A stretch of 5,373 bases of DNA from Comamonas sp. Its GTDB lineage: Bacteria > Pseudomonadota > Gammaproteobacteria > Burkholderiales > Burkholderiaceae_C. A program made the position numbers and the translations under genes. Under the pieces are notes generated by a model that ran no database searches, was not told where the DNA came from, and saw nothing but the letters and a program-made list of their open reading frames with translations. Of this stretch, positions 1-5,373 are shown one piece after another. How positions within the stretch are numbered: position 1 is the first letter of the stretch; each line of letters starts with the position of its first letter. The stretch is taken from contig JAFAIY010000551.1 in NCBI GenBank assembly GCA_019236485.1, forward strand, positions 1 to 5,373, given 5' to 3'.

Positions 1-242
1 GTGACGGCTATGGCCTGGCCGGGCGTGAGGCTGTCCGGCGTGATCTTGCAGCCCAGCTGCTTGAGCGCGGCCAGCATGACCTGCGTGTCGTCCGAATCCA
101 GCAGGTCGTGGATGGTGGTCGTGCCCTGGCTCAGCGCGGCCAGCAGCAGCACGCGATTGGAGATGCTCTTGGAGCCCGGCAGACTGACGCAGCCATGGGC
201 GGAGTCCAGTGCGGGCAGATCCAGAAATTCGGTGGTGAACAT
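1..242 (-). CDS. aroA: 3-phosphoshikimate 1-carboxyvinyltransferase (EPSP synthase), N-terminal fragment
   Basis: Only the first 80 codons are present; the gene runs off the window at base 1. The enzyme transfers the enolpyruvyl group of PEP to shikimate 3-phosphate, the penultimate step to chorismate, in the cytoplasm. The fragment begins [12 protein letters not shown] and carries the hallmark [10 protein letters not shown] at residues 21-30. Lys25, Ser26 and Arg30 there correspond to the substrate-binding Lys22, Ser23 and Arg27 of E. coli AroA. The following [11 protein letters not shown] and the LLDSDDT stretch (47-53) also fit the family, and the wording fits class I enzymes. The ATG at 242 is the only reasonable start: upstream the frame has no ATG or GTG before an in-frame TAG, and a weak GGA lies 7 bases before the ATG. 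It lies 88 bases downstream of tyrA in the same direction. The sequence seen matches no frameshift or damage, but most of the active site lies outside the window. Confidence 0.95.
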   Translation of the reverse strand, partial: MFTTEFLDLPALDSAHGCVSLPGSKSISNRVLLLAALSQGTTTIHDLLDSDDTQVMLAALKQLGCKITPDSLTPGQAIAV

Positions 243-261
243 GACGCGATCCAGCGAGATT

Positions 262-310
262 AAAAAGGGCAGGGCATTGGCGCTTGATAGCTAATGACCA
301 TTGTCCTGCC
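262..310 (-). terminator. possible weak terminator or attenuator between tyrA and aroA
   Basis: On the minus strand the arms GGCAGG (310-305) and CCTGCC (273-268) can pair over 6 bp, and CTTTTT follows directly (267-262). The loop is long, about 31 bases, with at most a 4-bp CATT/AATG helix inside it. The GC arm followed by a U-run resembles a Rho-independent terminator, but the long loop makes it weak. It could give partial termination between tyrA and aroA, or it may be chance. Confidence 0.25.
278..296. repeat. short intergenic repeat fragment (TTGATAGCT type), gap tyrA-aroA
   Basis: The plus strand reads GCGCTTGATAGCTAATG here. The 9-mer TTGATAGCT occurs again, on the minus strand, in the gyrA-serC gap (ATTTTTGATAGCTG). 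Related AGCTG(N3)GCGC wording occurs in the serC-pheA gap. From memory, elements with AGCGCTTG and GATAGCTG wording are abundant between genes in Comamonadaceae. This copy would be a short remnant. Confidence 0.45.
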
Positions 311-330
311 TGGGTTCCAAGGTGAAAACC

Positions 331-1233
331 TCAGACTTTGGGGCTGCGTTTACCGCCCATGCTCCAGTCGGCACGCGCGGCGCTGGCCAGCGTCAGCCGG
401 TCCTGCAGGCCCTGTCCGTCATTGGCCTGCATCAGCCCTTCGAGCTGCTCCAGCGCCTGGCGGAACTGGCGCGACTGGAGCAGCACCTGTTCGCGGTTGG
501 CCAGCAGCACATCGCGCCAGAGCTTGGGGTCGCCGGCGCCTATGCGTGTGAAGTCGCGAAAGCCGGGGCCGGCCAGCGACAGCATCTCGTCGGCATTGGG
601 CTGGCCCAGCACGCTCTGCATCATCGCAAACGCCAGCAGATGGGGGAGGTGGCTGACGGTGGCCAGGGCTCCGTCATGCGCCTCGGGCGACATGGCTTTG
701 ACCTGGCAGCCCAGGGCCTGCCACAGCGCCTGGGCCCGGGCCAGATGCGCGGTCAGCGTGCGCTCGGTGGGCGTCAGGATGACCTGGGCGCCCTGGTAGA
801 GATTGACGTCGGCATGCTCGACGCCGGCCACTTCCTTGCCGGTGATGGGGTGGGCGGGCACAAAGCTGCCGATCTGGTCGCGCAGCGCCGAGCGTGCGGC
901 CTGCACCACGTCGACCTTGGTCGAGCCCACGTCCATGATCATCATCTGGGGCGTGACCAGATGCTTGATGGACTTGAGCGTGGCCTCGGTGGCCGCCACG
1001 GGCACGGCCAGCAGCACCAAGTCGGCGCCGGCCGCGGCCAGCAGGGCCGAGGGAGCTTCCACATCGATCACGCCGAGCTGGCGCGCGCGCTCGGTGGTCG
1101 AAGGCGATTTGCTGTAGCCGACCACGCGCTTGACCAGGCCGGCTTTTTTCAACGCCAGCGCAAACGAGCCGCCCATGAGGCCGCAGCCAATCAGGCCCAA
1201 CTGCTCGAAGGGCTGCAACTCCTGATCCGCCAT
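331..1233 (-). CDS. tyrA: prephenate (cyclohexadienyl) dehydrogenase
   Basis: The 300-residue protein oxidatively decarboxylates prephenate, and perhaps arogenate, on the route to tyrosine. An N-terminal Rossmann domain opens with LGLIGCGLMGG (residues 12-22), the dinucleotide-binding GxGxxG. The end of the second strand reads GYSKS (39-43), without the acidic residue typical of NAD-only enzymes. DVGSTK (101-106) and PAHPITGKE (126-134) follow; His128 matches the catalytic histidine of the family. The C-terminal helical dimerization domain has SHLPH (194-198) and GFRDFTRIGAGDPKLW (224-239), whose arginines fit the prephenate-binding positions. It is a monofunctional TyrA: there is no chorismate mutase domain as in E. 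coli, no fused AroA as in Pseudomonas, and no ACT domain. The start ATG overlaps the pheA stop (TGATG), with GGTGAG 6 bases upstream inside pheA. The frame stays open about 500 bases further upstream, but that part reads antisense-like shadow of pheA and lacks family similarity. Confidence 0.96.
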   Translation of the reverse strand: MADQELQPFEQLGLIGCGLMGGSFALALKKAGLVKRVVGYSKSPSTTERARQLGVIDVEAPSALLAAAGADLVLLAVPVAATEATLKSIKHLVTPQMMIMDVGSTKVDVVQAARSALRDQIGSFVPAHPITGKEVAGVEHADVNLYQGAQVILTPTERTLTAHLARAQALWQALGCQVKAMSPEAHDGALATVSHLPHLLAFAMMQSVLGQPNADEMLSLAGPGFRDFTRIGAGDPKLWRDVLLANREQVLLQSRQFRQALEQLEGLMQANDGQGLQDRLTLASAARADWSMGGKRSPKV

Positions 1234-2333
1234 CACTTGCTCACCGGGTAGGTGCCCAGCACCTTGTAGAACGCGCACAGGCCTTGCAGCTCTTGCAGCG
1301 CCGCGGCCACATTGGCCTGGGCCGGATGGCCTTCGATATCGATATAGAAGTAATACTCCCACTGGCCGGTGCGTGCGGGGCGCGACTCGAAGCGGGTCAT
1401 GGACACGCCATGCTTTTTCAGCGGCACCAGCAGATCGTGCACGGCGCCGGCCTTGTTGGGCACGGAGATGACCAGGCTGGTGCAGTCGGAGCCGCTGGGC
1501 GGCGCGGTGTTTAGCGTGTGCGGCAGGCAGATCACGGCAAAGCGCGTGCGGTTGTAGGCGTCGTCCTGAATCGCATGGCTGACGATGTGCAGGCCGAACT
1601 GCTGGGCCGCGCGTTCGCTGGCAATGCCGGCCCAGTTGGGGTGCAGGGCCGCCAGGCGCGCGCCTTCGGCATTGCTTTCCACGGGGCGGCGCTCCGCATG
1701 GGGCAGATGCTTGGACAGCCAGCCCTGGCACTGGGCCAGGGCCTGGGGATGGGCGGCCACGACCTCGACGCCGTCCAGCGTGTTGCTGGTGCGCATCAGG
1801 TTGTGGCGGATCAGCATGCTGACCTCGCCCACCACATGGCAGGGCGTGTGCAGAAACATGTCCAGCGAGCGCGTCACCACGCCTTCGTTGGAGTTCTCCA
1901 CGCCGACCACGCCATACTGGGCGCTACCCGCGGCCGTGGCGTGAAAGACTTCCTCGAAGCTGTTGCAGTACATCAGATCGGCCGCGCCGCCGAAGTACTG
2001 GATCGCCGCCTCTTCGCAGAAGGTGCCGGTCGGGCCGAGCACGGCCACGCGCTGCGGCGACTCGAGCGCCAGACAGGCCGACATGATCTCGCGCCAGATG
2101 GCGGCCACATGCGCACCCTTGAGCGGGCCGGGGTTGTTGGACTTGATCTTCTCTATGACCTGGGCCACGCGGTCGGGGCGGAAGAAGGCCGAGCCTTCCA
2201 GTTTCTTGAGCTCACCCACCTGTTCGGCCACGCGGGCGCGCTGGTTGACCAGTTCCAGCAATTGGCGGTCCAGCGAGTCGATCTGATTGCGTAGCGTCAG
2301 CAGCTCGGGGCTGGCTTGGGGTTCTTGGCTCAT
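1233..2333 (-). CDS. pheA: bifunctional chorismate mutase / prephenate dehydratase (P-protein)
   Basis: The 366-residue protein converts chorismate to prephenate and then phenylpyruvate, the committed route to phenylalanine. Residues about 8-92 form an all-helical AroQ chorismate mutase with Arg15, Arg32, Lys43, Arg55 and Glu91 at the positions of E. coli Arg11, Arg28, Lys39, Arg51 and Gln88. The position of E. coli Glu52 is Val56, which is unusual. The prephenate dehydratase domain spans about 95-270: VAVLGPTGTF (96-105), GVVGVENSNEG (141-151) and the catalytic TRF at 263-265 (NRTRF). A C-terminal ACT domain (about 285-363) has GAVHDLL (296-302) and ESRP (316-319), the phenylalanine-binding motifs, so allosteric feedback inhibition by phenylalanine is expected from the family. 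Length is usual. The ATG at 2333 has a strong GAGG 5 bases upstream. The stop overlaps tyrA by one base, so the branch enzymes for Phe and Tyr are made from one message. Confidence 0.97.
   Translation of the reverse strand: MSQEPQASPELLTLRNQIDSLDRQLLELVNQRARVAEQVGELKKLEGSAFFRPDRVAQVIEKIKSNNPGPLKGAHVAAIWREIMSACLALESPQRVAVLGPTGTFCEEAAIQYFGGAADLMYCNSFEEVFHATAAGSAQYGVVGVENSNEGVVTRSLDMFLHTPCHVVGEVSMLIRHNLMRTSNTLDGVEVVAAHPQALAQCQGWLSKHLPHAERRPVESNAEGARLAALHPNWAGIASERAAQQFGLHIVSHAIQDDAYNRTRFAVICLPHTLNTAPPSGSDCTSLVISVPNKAGAVHDLLVPLKKHGVSMTRFESRPARTGQWEYYFYIDIEGHPAQANVAAALQELQGLCAFYKVLGTYPVSK
1240..1245 (-). promoter_or_regulatory. Shine-Dalgarno site for tyrA inside the pheA 3' end
   Basis: On the minus strand GGTGAG lies 6 bases before the tyrA ATG and forms part of the last sense codons of pheA. 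Together with the TGATG stop/start overlap it supports the chosen tyrA start and suggests translational coupling of the two proteins. Confidence 0.6.
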
Positions 2334-2338
2334 GAATT

Positions 2339-2342
2339 CCTC
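2339..2342 (-). promoter_or_regulatory. Shine-Dalgarno site of pheA
   Basis: GAGG on the minus strand, followed by AATTC and the ATG at 2333, gives a 5-base spacing. It is the clearest ribosome binding site in the window and fixes the pheA start. Confidence 0.75.
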
Positions 2343-2437
2343 AAATTTCGTAGCTGCTGGCGCTCGTGCAGCAATGACTTCAAACCAAAACTTTGGTGAA
2401 GTACTTACAGATCAGGCGCTGGCAGCTCATTTTTATG
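2343..2437. repeat. nested inverted-repeat intergenic element between serC and pheA
   Basis: Outer arms AGCTGC-TG-GCGC (plus 2352-2363) and GCGC-TG-GCAGCT (2416-2427) are reverse complements at 10 of 12 positions. Inside, at 2378-2401, a second hairpin forms with minus-strand arms CTTCACCAA and TTGGTTTGAAG, pairing over about 9 bp with a 2-base bulge and a 4-base loop. A/T-rich tracts flank both outer arms (AAATTT on one side, ATTTTTA on the other). No T-run follows the inner hairpin, so it is not a standard terminator. The AGCTG(N3)GCGC wording is shared with the gyrA-serC gap. It fills nearly the whole 120-base gap and could form a folded leader in the pheA mRNA or protect the serC 3' end. 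Confidence 0.55.
2380..2430 (-). other. possible 16-codon leader ORF upstream of pheA
   Basis: An ATG at 2430 opens a short frame reading MSCQRLICKYFTKVLV, with TGA at 2382-2380, 46 bases before pheA. It contains adjacent Tyr and Phe codons (TAC TTC) at the base of the inner hairpin of the gap, and the stop falls inside that hairpin. That is loosely like a transcription attenuation leader. However, there is only one codon of each amino acid, no good Shine-Dalgarno, and no terminator with a U-run. I would not annotate it as a gene without conservation or ribosome profiling evidence. Confidence 0.15.
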
Positions 2438-2453
2438 TTGTGACCGGCGGGGC

Positions 2454-3563
2454 TCAGGCCTGGCGCTGCTCGAAGTCCTGCATATAGGCGATCAGCGCCT
2501 GCACGCCTGCTATCGGCATGGCGTTGTAGATGCTGGCGCGCATGCCGCCCACGGACTTGTGGCCCTTGAGCTGCAGCAGGCCGGCCTGCTTGGCGCCGGC
2601 CAGGAAAGCGTCGTTGCGCGATTCGTCGCGCAGGAAGAACGGGATGTTCATGCGCGAGCGGCAGTTCTCGGCGACCTTGTTCACATAGAACGCGGACTGG
2701 TCCACATAGTCGTAGAACAGCTGGGCCTTGGCGATGTTGCGCGCCTCCATGGCGGCCACGCCCGTCAGGCCGCCTTCGGTCTGGCGCTTGAGCCACTGGA
2801 AGGTCAGGCCCGCCATGTAAATGCCCCAGGTCGGCGGCGTGTTGTACATGCTGCCGTTGTCGGCCACGATTTTGTAATCGAAGGCGCTGGGGCAGATGGG
2901 CAAGGCATGGCCCAGCAGATCCTCGCGCACGATGACGATGGTCAGGCCGGCGGGGCCGATGTTTTTCTGGGCGCCGCCAAAAGCCAGGCCCACGCGGCTC
3001 CAGTCTATGGAGCGCGACGCCACGTGCGAGGAAAAGTCTATGACCAGCGGTGCGTCCGAGCCCAGGGCCTTGAGGTCGGGCAGCTCGTGGAACTCCACGC
3101 CGTGGATGGTCTCGTTGCTGCAGATATGCACATAGCTGGCGCCGCGGCTCAGCTGCCAGGACGAGGGTGCGGGCAGGGTGGTGTAGTCGCTGTCCTTGGC
3201 CGTGGCGGCCACATGGGCGTCGCTCGCATACCTGCCGGCTTCCTTGGCCGACTTCTGGCTCCAGCTGCCGGTGACCACAAAGTCCACCACGCCGGCGCGC
3301 GACAGATTCAGCGGCACGATGGCGTTCTCGGCGATGCCGCCGCCCTGCATGAACAGGATCTTGAAGTGGGCGGGCACGGCCAGCAGCTCGCGCAGATCGG
3401 CTTCGGCGGCCTCGTAAATGCTGATGAACTCCTTGCCGCGGTGGCTCATCTCCATCACGCCCATGCCGGAGCCATGCCAGTCGAGCATTTCGGCCGCAGC
3501 TTGCTGCAGCACTTCTTCAGGGATGGCGGCGGGGCCGGCGGAGAAGTTGTAGGGGCGGTTCAT
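2454..3563 (-). CDS. serC: phosphoserine aminotransferase
   Basis: The 369-residue PLP enzyme of aminotransferase class V converts 3-phosphohydroxypyruvate plus glutamate to phosphoserine plus 2-oxoglutarate. It also acts on the 4-phosphohydroxythreonine precursor in pyridoxal phosphate synthesis. Family landmarks are [10 protein letters not shown] (3-12), EMSHRGKEF (38-46), FMQGGG (71-76), TGSW (98-101, aromatic residue stacking on PLP), DFSS (176-179) and [11 protein letters not shown] (196-206), where Lys200 is the PLP Schiff-base lysine. NRPYNF wording follows the ATG at 3563 directly, which is why I chose that start. A TTG at 3578 in the same frame would add MSVNL, but it has no better ribosome binding site. 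The Shine-Dalgarno is weak in either case (GAG 10 bases before the ATG). serC stands 100 bases after gyrA behind a terminator, and 120 bases before pheA. No clear promoter was found in the upstream gap. Confidence 0.96.
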   Translation of the reverse strand: MNRPYNFSAGPAAIPEEVLQQAAAEMLDWHGSGMGVMEMSHRGKEFISIYEAAEADLRELLAVPAHFKILFMQGGGIAENAIVPLNLSRAGVVDFVVTGSWSQKSAKEAGRYASDAHVAATAKDSDYTTLPAPSSWQLSRGASYVHICSNETIHGVEFHELPDLKALGSDAPLVIDFSSHVASRSIDWSRVGLAFGGAQKNIGPAGLTIVIVREDLLGHALPICPSAFDYKIVADNGSMYNTPPTWGIYMAGLTFQWLKRQTEGGLTGVAAMEARNIAKAQLFYDYVDQSAFYVNKVAENCRSRMNIPFFLRDESRNDAFLAGAKQAGLLQLKGHKSVGGMRASIYNAMPIAGVQALIAYMQDFEQRQA

Positions 3564-3587
3564 CAGGTTTACGCTCAAAACATATGG

Positions 3588-3624
3588 AAGCGCTTGCGGA
3601 GCCTGCGCTTTCAGCTATCAAAAA
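3588..3624. repeat. intergenic repeat copy between gyrA and serC
   Basis: AAGCGC (3588-3593) and GCGCTT (3605-3610) form a 6-bp inverted repeat with an 11-base loop. On the minus strand the element is preceded by TTTTTGATAGCTG (3624-3612). The TAGCTG(N3)GCGC string is shared with the serC-pheA gap, and TTGATAGCT with the tyrA-aroA gap. Its T-run doubles as the U-tract of the gyrA terminator. Confidence 0.5.
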
Positions 3625-3648
3625 TGCGCCACGGGTGACCCCGTGGCG
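3620..3648 (-). terminator. Rho-independent terminator of gyrA
   Basis: Minus-strand arms CGCCACGGG (3648-3640) and CCCGTGGCG (3635-3627) form a perfect 9-bp GC-rich stem with a 4-base loop, followed by CATTTTT (3626-3620). It begins 15 bases after the gyrA TAA. The plus strand has no T-run on the other side, so it acts one way only. It should insulate serC from gyrA transcription, which implies that serC has its own promoter or lives on readthrough. Confidence 0.85.
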
Positions 3649-3663
3649 GCTTGGTGCAGAGGC

Positions 3664-5373
3664 TTATGCGGCGCTGCCGGAATCTTCGGCCGCGTCGCCG
3701 GCGGCTGGCTCGCCCTCGGCGCCGTCGCTGTCCGTGCTGTCATTCGCATCGTTTTCCACGATGCGCTGCAGGCCTATGAGCTTGGCGCCTTCGTCCAGGT
3801 TGATCAGCGTCACGCCTTGCGTGGCGCGGCCCAGCTCGCGGATTTCGGCGACGCGGGTACGCACCAGCACGCCGGTATCGGTGATCAGCATGATCTCGTC
3901 CTCGGGCGCGACCAGGGTGGCGGCCACGACCTTGCCGTTGCGCTCGGACTGCTGGATCGCAATCATGCCCTTGGTGCCGCGGCCGTGGCGCGTGTATTCG
4001 CTGATTGCCGTGCGCTTGCCATAGCCGTTTTCGGTGGCGGTCAGCACGCTTTGCGAACCGGCGACCACATTGCCCGTGCCGTCGTCGGCTTCGGCGACCA
4101 GCATGGCGATCACGTTCTGATGCTCTTCGATGTTCATGCCGCGCACGCCGCGCGCATTGCGGCCCATGGGGCGCACATCGTTCTCGTCGAAGCGCACGGC
4201 CTTGCCGCCGTCGCTGAACAGCATCACATCATGCTTGCCGTCAGTCAGCGCCGCGCCGATCAGATAGTCGCCCTCGTCCAGGCCCACGGCAATGATGCCG
4301 GCCTTGCGCGGGTTGCTGAACTCGGTCAGCGCCGTCTTCTTGACGGTGCCCATGCTGGTGGCCATGAAGACGTAGTGATCTTCGGGGAAGCTGCGGTTGT
4401 CACCCGTGAGCGGCAGCACCACGTTGATCTTCTCGCCGTCCTGCAGCGGGAACATGTTGACGATGGGGCGGCCGCGCGAGCCGCGCGAGCCCGAAGGCAC
4501 TTCCCAGACCTTGAGCCAGTACATGCGGCCGCGGTTGGAGAAGCACAGCAGATAGTCGTGCGTGTTGGCGATGAAGAGCTGGTCGATCCAGTCGTCTTCC
4601 TTGGTGGCCGTGGCCTGCTTGCCGCGCCCGCCGCGCTTTTGCGAGCGGTATTCGGACAGGGGCTGGCTCTTGATATAGCCGGTGTGCGAGAGCGTCACCA
4701 CCATGTCGGTGGGCGTGATCAGGTCCTCGGTGGACAGGTCTTGCGCGCTGTACTCGACGGTGGAGCGGCGCTCGCCCTTCTTGTTCTGGCCGAACTCGGC
4801 CTTCACGGTGTTGAGCTCTTCGCCGATGATGGTGGAGACGCGCGCGGGCTTGGCCAGGATGTCCAGCAGGTCTTCGATGACCGCCATGATGTCCTTGTAC
4901 TCGGCCACGATCTTGTCCTGCTCCAGGCCGGTCAGGCGCTGCAGACGCATCTGCAGGATTTCCTGGGCCTGGGTTTCCGACAGGCGGTACAGGCCGTCGC
5001 CCTGCATGCCGAACTCGACTTCCAGGCCTTCGGGGCGGTAGTCGTCGGCATTGACCACGCCGCCATCCATGCGCGTGCGGGTCAGCATCTCGCGCACCAG
5101 CTTGCTGTCCCAGGACTTTTCCATCAGCGCGGCCTTGGCCACAGGGGGCGTGGGAGCGTTGCGGATGATGGCGATGAAATCGTCGATATTGGCCAGGGCC
5201 ACGGCCAGGCCTTCGAGCACATGGCCGCGGTCGCGCGCCTTGCGCAGCTCGAACACCGTGCGGCGCGTCACCACTTCGCGGCGGTGCTGCAGGAAGACCT
5301 CGATCAGGTCCTTGAGGTTGCACAGCTTGGGCTGGCCGTTGACCAGCGCCACCATATTCATGCCGAAGGTGTC
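3664..5373 (-). CDS. gyrA: DNA gyrase subunit A, C-terminal 569 residues
   Basis: The gene enters from the window edge at 5373; compared with E. coli GyrA roughly the first 320 residues are missing, including the catalytic tyrosine and the quinolone-resistance region. Gyrase (A2B2) introduces negative supercoils using ATP. Fragment residues 1-180 cover the end of the breakage-reunion core and the long coiled-coil arm (HRREVVTRRTVFELRKARDR at about 30-49) with its dimer contact (LRLQRLTGLE at about 143-152). The GyrA box QKRGGRG is at fragment residues 245-251; it is needed for DNA wrapping and marks gyrase rather than topoisomerase IV. Six blade repeats follow: VVTLSHTGYIKS, LLCFSNRGRMYWLK, VFMATSMGTVKK, VMLFSDGGKAVRF, VLTATENGYGKR and IMLITDTGVLVRT. 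The tail (about 540-569) is rich in Asp and Glu, as in E. coli, where such a tail tunes supercoiling. The stop is TAA at 3666-3664 and the frame is intact. Confidence 0.97.
   Translation of the reverse strand, partial: DTFGMNMVALVNGQPKLCNLKDLIEVFLQHRREVVTRRTVFELRKARDRGHVLEGLAVALANIDDFIAIIRNAPTPPVAKAALMEKSWDSKLVREMLTRTRMDGGVVNADDYRPEGLEVEFGMQGDGLYRLSETQAQEILQMRLQRLTGLEQDKIVAEYKDIMAVIEDLLDILAKPARVSTIIGEELNTVKAEFGQNKKGERRSTVEYSAQDLSTEDLITPTDMVVTLSHTGYIKSQPLSEYRSQKRGGRGKQATATKEDDWIDQLFIANTHDYLLCFSNRGRMYWLKVWEVPSGSRGSRGRPIVNMFPLQDGEKINVVLPLTGDNRSFPEDHYVFMATSMGTVKKTALTEFSNPRKAGIIAVGLDEGDYLIGAALTDGKHDVMLFSDGGKAVRFDENDVRPMGRNARGVRGMNIEEHQNVIAMLVAEADDGTGNVVAGSQSVLTATENGYGKRTAISEYTRHGRGTKGMIAIQQSERNGKVVAATLVAPEDEIMLITDTGVLVRTRVAEIRELGRATQGVTLINLDEGAKLIGLQRIVENDANDSTDSDGAEGEPAAGDAAEDSGSAA

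Noticed and set aside
260..277. Five-codon mini-ORF (MPCPF) just before aroA
   Set aside because: Too short, no ribosome binding site, and no regulatory codon pattern; expected by chance.
301..1251. Plus-strand 316-codon open frame
   Set aside because: It lies exactly antisense to tyrA, whose protein has full family motifs. Its translation is Gly/His/Gln-rich low-complexity without any recognisable domain, typical of a GC-rich antisense shadow.
1234..1731. Upstream extension of the tyrA frame by 166 codons, suggesting a fused or longer TyrA
   Set aside because: The extension overlaps intact pheA in another frame and is Arg/Pro/Ala-rich without similarity to any known TyrA extension. The ATG at 1233 has a proper ribosome site and gives the usual length.
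1518..2294. Plus-strand 258-codon open frame
   Set aside because: Antisense to pheA, with no motif and no ribosome binding site of note.
3564..3619. Possible serC promoter, TTGATA as a -35 with CATATG as a -10
   Set aside because: The spacing between the two is about 29 bases, far from the usual 16-18, and no other good pair was found.
2559..3638. Plus-strand 359-codon open frame
   Set aside because: It is antisense to serC and has the same shadow composition (rich in Gly, Ala, His and Val) with no family motif. It also crosses the gyrA terminator stem.
4400..5323. Minus-strand 307-codon frame inside gyrA
   Set aside because: It is a frame-shifted reading of gyrA, Arg/Pro/Gly-rich, while the gyrA frame is intact and shows all expected motifs.

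Overview
This is a GC-rich chromosomal segment from a betaproteobacterium. It most resembles the family Comamonadaceae (Comamonas, Delftia or Acidovorax-like), judging by protein wording remembered from those genera and by short intergenic repeats of a type common in that family. The genus is inference; no database search was possible.

All real genes are on the minus strand, so transcription runs from high to low coordinates: gyrA (3' two-thirds, cut by the window edge at 5373), serC, pheA, tyrA and aroA (first 80 codons, cut by the window edge at 1). The many long plus-strand reading frames are antisense shadows caused by high GC at third codon positions.

Region by region: 5373-3664 holds the C-terminal part of DNA gyrase subunit A, including the GyrA box, all six blades of the DNA-wrapping domain and an acidic tail. 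A strong Rho-independent terminator follows at about 3620-3648 and separates gyrA from the biosynthetic genes. serC (3563-2454) encodes phosphoserine aminotransferase. A 120-base gap follows, holding a nested inverted repeat and a possible 16-codon leader ORF. pheA (2333-1233) encodes the bifunctional chorismate mutase/prephenate dehydratase. Its TGA stop overlaps the tyrA ATG by one base (TGATG). tyrA (1233-331) encodes prephenate/cyclohexadienyl dehydrogenase. An 88-base gap with a weak terminator-like structure leads to aroA (EPSP synthase) from 242 down.

The genes form one metabolic block. AroA makes EPSP on the way to chorismate. PheA converts chorismate to prephenate and then phenylpyruvate, and TyrA takes prephenate toward tyrosine. 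SerC supplies phosphoserine for serine and pyridoxal phosphate. The layout is the known mixed-function serC-pheA-(hisC)-tyrA-aroA supraoperon of beta- and gammaproteobacteria, here without the hisC-type aminotransferase gene between pheA and tyrA. I see no mobile element, CRISPR array, RNA gene or new defence or secretion system. The more interesting details are small: a repeat family in all three intergenic gaps, an unusual residue in the chorismate mutase site, a TyrA cofactor-binding loop that suggests NADP+, and the structured pheA leader.
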